Positions 5,301 through 9,784 of a stretch of 9,784 nucleotides of DNA are shown here, piece by piece. A program made the translations under genes and the position numbers. A model generated the notes under the pieces. It made no database searches. It was not told the DNA's origin and worked only from the letters and a program-made list of their open reading frames with translations. How positions within the stretch are numbered: the first letter of the stretch is position 1; each line of letters starts with the position of its first letter. Source of the DNA: AC-37 sp036382905 (GTDB taxonomy: Bacteria > Actinomycetota > Thermoleophilia > Solirubrobacterales > Thermoleophilaceae); assembly GCA_036382905.1 (NCBI GenBank), contig DASVPL010000063.1, positions 1 to 9,784 of the forward strand, in the 5' to 3' direction.

Positions 5301-8300
5301 GTGCTGTGCACGCTGGCGCGCGTCGAGACGCTGGCCTTCAGCACGGGCACGCAGCCGGCGAAGCGCGGGTTCCGCGCGAAGGCGGGAGTGAGGTACCGGA
5401 TCGCCGTAGACGGCGCGAACGGCAAGATGGGCAGCTTCAAGCTCGGGCTGAGGCTCGATCCGCGGCCCGCCAACGACGCCTTCGCGAACGCCACGGTGCT
5501 CACCGGGAGCGACGTCACGACCGAGGGGACCAACTTCGGCGCCACGGTGGAACCGGGCGAGCCGAGCAACAGCCTCGAGGCCGCGTCGGTCTGGTACTCG
5601 TGGACGGCGACGACGACGGGGCTCGTGAAGGTCGACCTCCCGCGCAGGACGTCGTCCGACCTGCGTCCCGCCGTCTACACGGGCGACTCCGTCGACAAGC
5701 TCACGCGCGTCGTATACGCCGGCACGCCGCTGCACTTCCGTGCCGAGGCGGGCACGACCTACCGCATCCCGGTGGAGGGCTGGTCGCGCGCGCAGGGCGA
5801 CTTCACGTTGCGCGTGAACGAGGTCCCCCCGCCGCCGAACGATCACTTCGCGAACGCGATCCACCTGCCGGGCGAGTCGGGCGAGCGGCGCGACACTACC
5901 TCGGGCGCGACCCGCGAGGCCGGCGAGTGGGGTCCGAACGACTGGGAGCGCGCGTCGGTCTGGTACACGTGGACCGCGCCCGCGGACGGCCTCGCGGTGG
6001 TCAGGACGAAGCTCACCGAGCGCAGCATCTACGTCCGCGCCTACAGCGGCGACTCGCTCAGCTCGCTGAAGCTGCTCACCGACACCTACGGCCGCTCCGG
6101 GTTCCGCGTGAGGGCGGGCACGACCTACCGCATCGCGGCCAACGCGAGCGAGGGCTCCGAGAAGGGCGCGTTCACCCTGACCTGGGACTTCGTCCGCGCG
6201 CCCGCCAACGATGCGTTCGAGGACGCGATCGAGCTGACCGGGATGCGTGCGGCCGCGCGCGGCAGGACCACCGGGGCGACCAGCGAGCCCGAGGAGAAGG
6301 TGAACGAGTGGTCGGGCGCGACCGTCTGGTACGAGTGGACCGCGCCGTCCACGGGCCTGACGATCGTCCGGTCGAGCCGTGGCACGCCGACCGCCTACAC
6401 CGGCGACTCGGTGGCCACGCTCACGCCGCTCGGGAGTGCGTACTCGAGCGAGGTGCGGTTCCGTGCGGTGCAGGGCACCACCTACCGGATCCGCGTCGCG
6501 AACGCGATCAACGAGCCGGACGGGGACTTCGACCTCGCGCTCGAGCAGTTCGCTCCGCCCCCGAACGACGACTTCGCCAACGCGGCCCCGCTGACGGGGA
6601 GCCCGGCGCGGGCGGTCGGGATCATGGGGGGAGCGACGAGCCAGCCCGGCGAGCCGGACCACGGCGCGGGGGCCAATCCCGGCACGCTCTGGTACTCGTG
6701 GACGGCGCCGTCGAGCGGCACCGCAGTCGTCACGGTGCCGTACGCGTACCCGTACAACTATGCGGCGGCGTACACGGGCGACGAGCTCGGGTCGCTGCGT
6801 CCGCGCGGCACGTTCCAGGACCGCCAGCTGCGCTTCCACGCAAGGCAGGGCACCACCTACCGGGTCGCGATCGCCGGTGAGCTGACCGGTTGCTGCCGCG
6901 ACGTGCCGATCGAGCTCAACCTGGTCAGCGGACCCGCGAACGACGACTTCGAGGACGCGGCCGAGCTCGTTGGCATGACCGACGTGCGGACGCAGGGCAC
7001 GGCCAACGCGACGCGCGAGCCGCGCGAGCCGAACCACGACTACTACTACAACGGCAGCGTCTGGTTCCGCTGGACCGCGCCGGTCAGCGGGCGGGTCACC
7101 GTCGACGCCACCGGCGGTGAGACGGGGGCGTGGATCGGGGCGTACGCGGGCACGAGCGTCGACAAGCTCACGCTGCTGCGCGGCGCGTCGACGAAGGTCA
7201 GCGTGCCGGTGCGCGCCGGCGCGACCTACCACTTCGTCGCGGTCGGGTACCGGGTGGACTCCGCGATACGGGTCGGGCTGGCGCACATTCCCGCCCCCGC
7301 GAACGACGACTTCGCGAACGCGACCGTGCTGCCGTCGCTCGCGGCGCGCGGCAGCGGCGACAGCTTCGCCTCCAGTCGCGAGCCGGCGGAGCCGGACCAC
7401 CGCTCGACCACCGAGACGAACGGCACGGTCTGGTACCGCTGGACGGCTCCGCGCAGCGGCTCCGCGCTCGTGAGCCTGCGCGGGACGAAGGTCAACGCTG
7501 CCTTCGCGGCCTACTCGGGCTCGGAGATCGGCTCGCTGACGAAGCTCAGCTCGGGCTATCACGCGGCAGCCGCCACGTCCCCGACGCCGCTGTCGTTCCG
7601 CGCAACCGAGGGAGTCACGTACAGCTTCGTGGTCGAGGGGTGGGGTCATCCCGGCGGGCCGCACGAGATCGCGGTCGACATGGGCACGGGGCCGCCGAAC
7701 GACGACATCGCGTACGCGACCGTGCTGAGCGGGCAGACCGGCAGCCTCGACGGAAACAACTCGACCGCGACGACCGAGTCGGGCGAGGCACCGTCGAACG
7801 CCGGCAGGTCCGTCTGGTACCGCTGGACCGCGCCCGTGAGCAAGCAGGTCACCTTCGAGGCGGTCGGGTCCGGCTTCGACACGCAGGTCGCCGCGTACCG
7901 GGGGACACAGCACGGGCAGCTCGCGACGATGTCCTCGGGCAATCGGCAGGTCACCTTCGAGGCGACGGCGGGCACCACGTACTCGATCAAGGTCGACGGC
8001 CTGTACGCGAGCAGCGCCGGCGGGTTCTTCGCGTTCCGCTGGGCGCAGGTGGAGCCGCCGGTGAACGACAACTTCGCCGCGGCCGCGCCGCTCAGGGGCT
8101 CGGTGGCGCAGATGATCGGGACGACCGACGGAGCGACGGCGGAGAACCAGGAGGGGACGCATGCCGGTTACGGCTGGCTCAGGTCGGTCTGGTTCCGCTG
8201 GCGTGCGCCCGGTACGGGCCAGGTCCTCATCACGACCGACGGCAGCTCGTTCGACACCGTGCTCGCGGCCTACGGACCGGCGGGGTCCGCCGCCGCCGCG

Positions 8301-9784
8301 CGTTACAACGCGGTCGCCGCGAACAACGACTACGGCGGTGGCAAGCAGAGCGCCATCGCGTTCGACGCGACGGCGGGGACGATCTACAACATCGCCGTGG
8401 ACGGAGTAAGCGGGTTCTCCGGCCGCTACAGGATCAACCTGCGGTTCGGTGCCACGAAGCCGCCGAACGACGACTTCGCGAGTGCGCGCGAGCTGAGCGG
8501 GGCCTCGGTCGAGGACTCGGGTACTACGATCGGCGCGACCCCCGAGGCCGCTGAGCCGGCACACGCGGGCGCTCGCGCCGACGCGTCGACGTGGTATCGC
8601 TGGACGGCGCCGAACGACGGGACCCTTCGCGTGTCCACGGCCGGGAGCGACTTCGACACCCGACTCGGCGTCTACACGGGTGAGGGGCTCGGCTCGCTGT
8701 CGTCGATCGCGTCGGACGACGACGGGGCGGGCAACGGCGCGAGCGCGGCCGAGCTCGAGGTTGCCGCCGGGACCACGTACCGGATCGCGGTGGATGGCGC
8801 GGACGACGGGCAGGGCGCCCGGCAGGGTCGCGTGAAGCTGACGCTCGGTCTGACCGAGCCGCCGCCGATGCCGGTGCCGGCGCCGCTGTCCGCGCCGGAC
8901 GAGGGCAGCGAAGCGGCCTCCGCGCCCAGCTCGGAGGGGCAGCCGCCCGCCGAGGAGGCGCCGGTGAGCGACGCGTCCGGAGACGAGCCCCCGGCAGCGG
9001 GACCATCCGCCGACCCGCAACCCTTCGAGATCGAGCCGCCGCTCGAGGAAGAGCCGCCGCCGGCCGCGGAAGGGCCGGCCGAGAACACCTCCGCCGAGGA
9101 GCCTCCGCCGGCGCAACCCGCCGAGCAGCCGGCTGCCCCCGCGACGAGCGCCAACCCGCCGGTCGAGGAGCCGCCGGCCGCGGAGCCGCCCGCCCAGCAG
9201 TCTCCGGTCGAGGAGACCCTCAAGGAGGAGCCGGCTCCCGGGCCGGCGCCCGACGCGGCTCCCGGGCCGGCAGCACCCGCCCCGGCTCCGGCCGACGAGC
9301 CCGCCGCCGCCGCGCCGTCGCTGCAGCCCGGCGACCAGTCCTCCGGAACGGATGGGTCGGCGCCCGCCGACACGCAGCCGCTGGAGCCCACGCGGCCGCT
9401 GGAGCCCACACGCCAAGAGCCGCCGCACCAGGGTCCGCCCGTCGTCGATCCGGCGGACCCCGGCCCGCGCCCGGACGTGACGCCGCAGCCACCGGCCGCC
9501 GCTCCCGATCCTTCCCCCGCCCCCCGCCTCCAGCTCGCCGCGACCTACCCGAAGCAGAAGCTCGCCGCCGTGCTCGCCAAGGGACTCGCCGCAAGCTTCA
9601 CGTGCTCGATCGACTGCGACCTCACGGTCGTCGTGACCGTCGACGCACCCACCGCGAAGAAGCTCGGGCTGCGCGGCAGCAGACTCACCACGATCAGGGC
9701 GACCGGCCGCGCCACCGCCGGGCGCGCCACGAAGCTCGTGATCAAGGTGCCCAAGTCCCTCCAGGCGAAGCTCAGGAAGGCGCG
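2283..9784 (+). CDS. Giant exported 17-repeat beta-domain protein, 3' end missing (runs off right edge)
   Basis: The frame from GTG 2283 stays open through 2,500 complete codons to the right edge. Order of parts: signal peptide (1-24), 17 tandem domains (about 27-2190), a Pro/Glu/Ala-rich linker (about 2192-2415), and the start of a C-terminal domain (2416 onward). Each domain begins with a (P/A)NDxFA-type motif, has W-[YF]-x-W in its middle (17 of 17), usually an AxYTG strand, and ends near AGTTYRIxVDG. The repeats resemble PPC-type (pre-peptidase C-terminal-like) beta-sandwiches in bacterial secreted proteins, which act as binding or spacer modules. No catalytic domain is visible. It is probably a surface-displayed or secreted fibrous adhesin-like protein, by architecture only. 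GTG 2283 was chosen because MRRALAFCALVLL follows at once and AGGA lies 9 nt upstream. An in-frame ATG at 2232 would add 17 residues but overlaps the promoter box. Several neighbouring long frames on both strands are shadows of this gene. Confidence 0.93.
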   Translation, partial: MRRALAFCALVLLAAAFAASSAHAATPPPNDNFASAELLSGRSASAGGTTDGATSEPGEPYDYWYGKTIWYRWVAPADGTVAADVGASAIPAVVTAFTGSSVGALTRVPSPETNGSTSKRARFTVSAGTTYHLRVESGSYDRNGPVAIALELRDPPPNDRFASPQVLTGDEATATGDTSWATRETGEPRAASGSGGGTVWYSWTAPSTGGVTLSTEGSAIDTVLGVYTGAALSSLVQVSANNDARSGVRTSRVTFRAEAGTTYRFVVDGYSSGQVGAVRLALSLRPPPANDAFAGATVLDSARDLTVIGNNNGASAELGEPQHYSYYAPKSSVWFRWTAPSTGSLTIRATTDFAPVLAAYTGNSVAALTRVPNQPQQWNGGPEQIRLRVNAGETYYIALDSYVVHGDFSLNLALIDNPGNDDLADAVELEGAFVEVTSDNVGATQEPCEPRHDDNYYDPSVWYEWTAPADGGVVVDTSGSDLLTAVGIYTGDSLCSLTRLPVTRLSATGTPAVRTFTAKGGTTYRIAIDGQAARMGRFRLSLRLTPPPDNDMFAGAQPLAGPSASAAGNTLGASAEAGEPAANGPSSVWFEWTAPSSGRTTLAALRATGELAVYTGDAVGSLSAVYTRGYRSQLVFHARAGVTYRIALHGGAGAAQGPYELGLTHVTGPANDDFADATPLPATDATVVGSTAGATRELNEPRLDYDYAERSIWYSWTATADANVVLDTYGSGFRTGMGVYTGESAAALVRVAGHYGSDKPARVGFRATAGTTYRIKIDGAYEADFGDVKLALAVRGNPPNDNIADAKSLPSAPAVSIAGWNAGATAETGEPTHNSYWSANQSVWYRWIAPRTGSLTIRSDAHFQTVIAAYTGSVIGSLSRVANQPQDWNGGKEQIRIRVEAGKQYMIAVDGDTSGYRGYGDFQLSLQLAQGPPNDEFSSPLPLSGALTELVGSTVHATQEPCEPVHDGNYYDPSVWYEWTAPETGPVTIDTTGSDFQTVVAVYTGDVLCTLARVETLAFSTGTQPAKRGFRAKAGVRYRIAVDGANGKMGSFKLGLRLDPRPANDAFANATVLTGSDVTTEGTNFGATVEPGEPSNSLEAASVWYSWTATTTGLVKVDLPRRTSSDLRPAVYTGDSVDKLTRVVYAGTPLHFRAEAGTTYRIPVEGWSRAQGDFTLRVNEVPPPPNDHFANAIHLPGESGERRDTTSGATREAGEWGPNDWERASVWYTWTAPADGLAVVRTKLTERSIYVRAYSGDSLSSLKLLTDTYGRSGFRVRAGTTYRIAANASEGSEKGAFTLTWDFVRAPANDAFEDAIELTGMRAAARGRTTGATSEPEEKVNEWSGATVWYEWTAPSTGLTIVRSSRGTPTAYTGDSVATLTPLGSAYSSEVRFRAVQGTTYRIRVANAINEPDGDFDLALEQFAPPPNDDFANAAPLTGSPARAVGIMGGATSQPGEPDHGAGANPGTLWYSWTAPSSGTAVVTVPYAYPYNYAAAYTGDELGSLRPRGTFQDRQLRFHARQGTTYRVAIAGELTGCCRDVPIELNLVSGPANDDFEDAAELVGMTDVRTQGTANATREPREPNHDYYYNGSVWFRWTAPVSGRVTVDATGGETGAWIGAYAGTSVDKLTLLRGASTKVSVPVRAGATYHFVAVGYRVDSAIRVGLAHIPAPANDDFANATVLPSLAARGSGDSFASSREPAEPDHRSTTETNGTVWYRWTAPRSGSALVSLRGTKVNAAFAAYSGSEIGSLTKLSSGYHAAAATSPTPLSFRATEGVTYSFVVEGWGHPGGPHEIAVDMGTGPPNDDIAYATVLSGQTGSLDGNNSTATTESGEAPSNAGRSVWYRWTAPVSKQVTFEAVGSGFDTQVAAYRGTQHGQLATMSSGNRQVTFEATAGTTYSIKVDGLYASSAGGFFAFRWAQVEPPVNDNFAAAAPLRGSVAQMIGTTDGATAENQEGTHAGYGWLRSVWFRWRAPGTGQVLITTDGSSFDTVLAAYGPAGSAAAARYNAVAANNDYGGGKQSAIAFDATAGTIYNIAVDGVSGFSGRYRINLRFGATKPPNDDFASARELSGASVEDSGTTIGATPEAAEPAHAGARADASTWYRWTAPNDGTLRVSTAGSDFDTRLGVYTGEGLGSLSSIASDDDGAGNGASAAELEVAAGTTYRIAVDGADDGQGARQGRVKLTLGLTEPPPMPVPAPLSAPDEGSEAASAPSSEGQPPAEEAPVSDASGDEPPAAGPSADPQPFEIEPPLEEEPPPAAEGPAENTSAEEPPPAQPAEQPAAPATSANPPVEEPPAAEPPAQQSPVEETLKEEPAPGPAPDAAPGPAAPAPAPADEPAAAAPSLQPGDQSSGTDGSAPADTQPLEPTRPLEPTRQEPPHQGPPVVDPADPGPRPDVTPQPPAAAPDPSPAPRLQLAATYPKQKLAAVLAKGLAASFTCSIDCDLTVVVTVDAPTAKKLGLRGSRLTTIRATGRATAGRATKLVIKVPKSLQAKLRKA
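3150..3929 (+). repeat. Two-domain block, copy 1 (repeats 3-4)
   Basis: Repeats 3 and 4 are much closer to repeats 7 and 8 than to any others. Shared stretches include TAPSTGSLTIR versus TAP/IAPRTGSLTIR, NQPQxWNGGxEQIRxRV, and ATQEPCEPxHDxNYYDPSVW. The DNA at 3644-3679 (36 bp) is identical to 5186-5221. The offset is 1,530-1,542 bp, exactly four repeats. Confidence 0.85.
4680..5471 (+). repeat. Two-domain block, copy 2 (repeats 7-8)
   Basis: This is the counterpart of 3150-3929. Repeats 5-6 and 9-10, which follow each copy, do not show the same degree of similarity. Either only two domains were copied, or a four-domain block was copied and its second half diverged or was converted. Confidence 0.85.
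9233..9271 (+). repeat. Short direct repeat in linker
   Basis: GGCTCCCGGGCCGGC occurs at 9233-9247 and again at 9257-9271, a 24-nt period that keeps the reading frame and encodes two APGPA units. It looks like slippage or unequal exchange in low-complexity coding DNA. Confidence 0.75.
9378..9413 (+). repeat. Short 18-bp tandem repeat in linker
   Basis: Two adjacent 18-bp units (9378-9395 and 9396-9413) match at 16 of 18 positions and encode PLEPTR twice. The frame is preserved. Confidence 0.75.
9528..9784 (+). other. C-terminal domain of the giant protein, truncated by the window edge
   Basis: From residue 2416 the composition changes to Lys/Arg-rich and beta-type: LQLAATYPKQKL, a Cys-Ser-Ile-Asp-Cys-Asp motif, VVVTVDAPTAKKLGL, then alternating strands to the edge. 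From memory, secreted proteins of Solirubrobacterales often carry such a module, with a Cys pair and an AKKLGL-like segment, sometimes in several copies. Its role is not known to me; anchoring or a terminal binding domain is plausible. The two cysteines could form a disulfide. Confidence 0.6.

Larger units (their letters stand above)
2361..8852 (+). repeat. Seventeen tandem PPC-like domain repeats
   Basis: The conserved Asn of the (P/A)ND motif that opens each repeat is encoded at 2370, 2754, 3150, 3540, 3930, 4293, 4680, 5082, 5472, 5838, 6207, 6564, 6939, 7302, 7698, 8064 and 8466, all in the same frame, giving spacings of 119-134 residues. Every repeat has W-[YF]-x-W, mostly as SVWYxWTAP, about 45 residues in, and a final Gly-Thr-Thr-Tyr strand before a Val-Asp-Gly turn. 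The VDG turn is degraded in repeats 10-14 (for example AANA, VANA, IAGE, AVGY). Repeats are diverged in DNA sequence except for one related pair set (3-4 and 7-8), so the array is old rather than freshly expanded. Confidence 0.92.
8856..9527 (+). other. Pro/Glu/Ala-rich linker of the giant repeat protein
   Basis: Residues about 2192-2415 are low complexity: EEPPPA-type runs, scattered Gln, Ser and Asp, no cysteine and no aromatic run. Acidic residues dominate the first two thirds; the last third is richer in Pro, Ala and Arg. Such stretches usually act as extended stalks or cell-wall-spanning spacers between a folded array and an anchor. It contains two short internal tandem repeats, at 9233-9271 and 9378-9413. 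Confidence 0.85.

Noticed and set aside
2888..6880. 1,330-codon plus-strand ORF
   Set aside because: Out-of-frame shadow within the repeat gene: Arg/His-rich, low complexity, starts inside a repeat and has no ribosome binding site.
7130..8554. 474-codon plus-strand ORF
   Set aside because: Same kind of Arg-rich shadow of the repeat gene in another frame.
2208..9428. 2,406-codon minus-strand ORF
   Set aside because: It is the codon-register antisense shadow of the repeat gene. The product is Arg/Gly/Val-rich with no domain, while the sense frame has a signal peptide and 17 coherent repeats.
8856..9527. Linker as a separate gene or a frameshifted region
   Set aside because: The reading frame continues without a stop from the repeats into the C-terminal domain, and the composition is typical of a Pro/Glu-rich spacer.

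Overview
The window is very GC-rich, with G/C at almost every third codon position. The codon use, the secreted repeat proteins and the C-terminal module of the largest gene (a Cys-x4-Cys strand followed by an AKKLGL-type segment) suggest a high-GC actinobacterium, most likely Thermoleophilia/Solirubrobacterales. This placement is inference from family resemblance; the window contains no rRNA or marker gene.

Layout. Three genes read leftward from about 2155 to 1, and one giant gene reads rightward from 2283 past the right edge. From left to right: (1) 1-480, minus, the N-terminal 160 codons of a multi-pass membrane protein that leaves the window; (2) 593-1447, minus, a secreted protein of unknown function with four cysteines in its mature part; (3) 1607-2155, minus, a cysteine-free carboxymuconolactone decarboxylase (CMD)-family protein; (4) 2283-9784, plus, at least 2,500 codons of an exported protein made of 17 tandem beta-type domains of about 119-134 residues, a Pro/Glu/Ala-rich linker, and a small C-terminal domain cut by the edge. 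Both edge genes lack a stop inside the window, so a search for complete ORFs misses them and instead finds long shadow frames, including a 7.2-kb antisense frame.

Regulation. Genes 1 and 2 are each preceded by a strong match to a group-3 (SigB/SigF-type) sigma promoter: GTTTAA, 13-14 nt, then GGGTAC or GGGATA. The two regions are copies of one cassette covering promoter, leader and start codon. In the copy before gene 2, the copied start codon now opens an eight-codon mini-ORF ending 2 nt before the real start. The giant gene has a GGGTAT box and its own five-codon mini-ORF, also ending 2 nt before the start. The likely picture is a stress- or stationary-phase-controlled set of envelope and secreted proteins. 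This is inference, and no biochemical pathway links the genes. No convincing terminator, RNA gene, CRISPR array or mobile element was seen. No gap between genes exceeds 160 bases.
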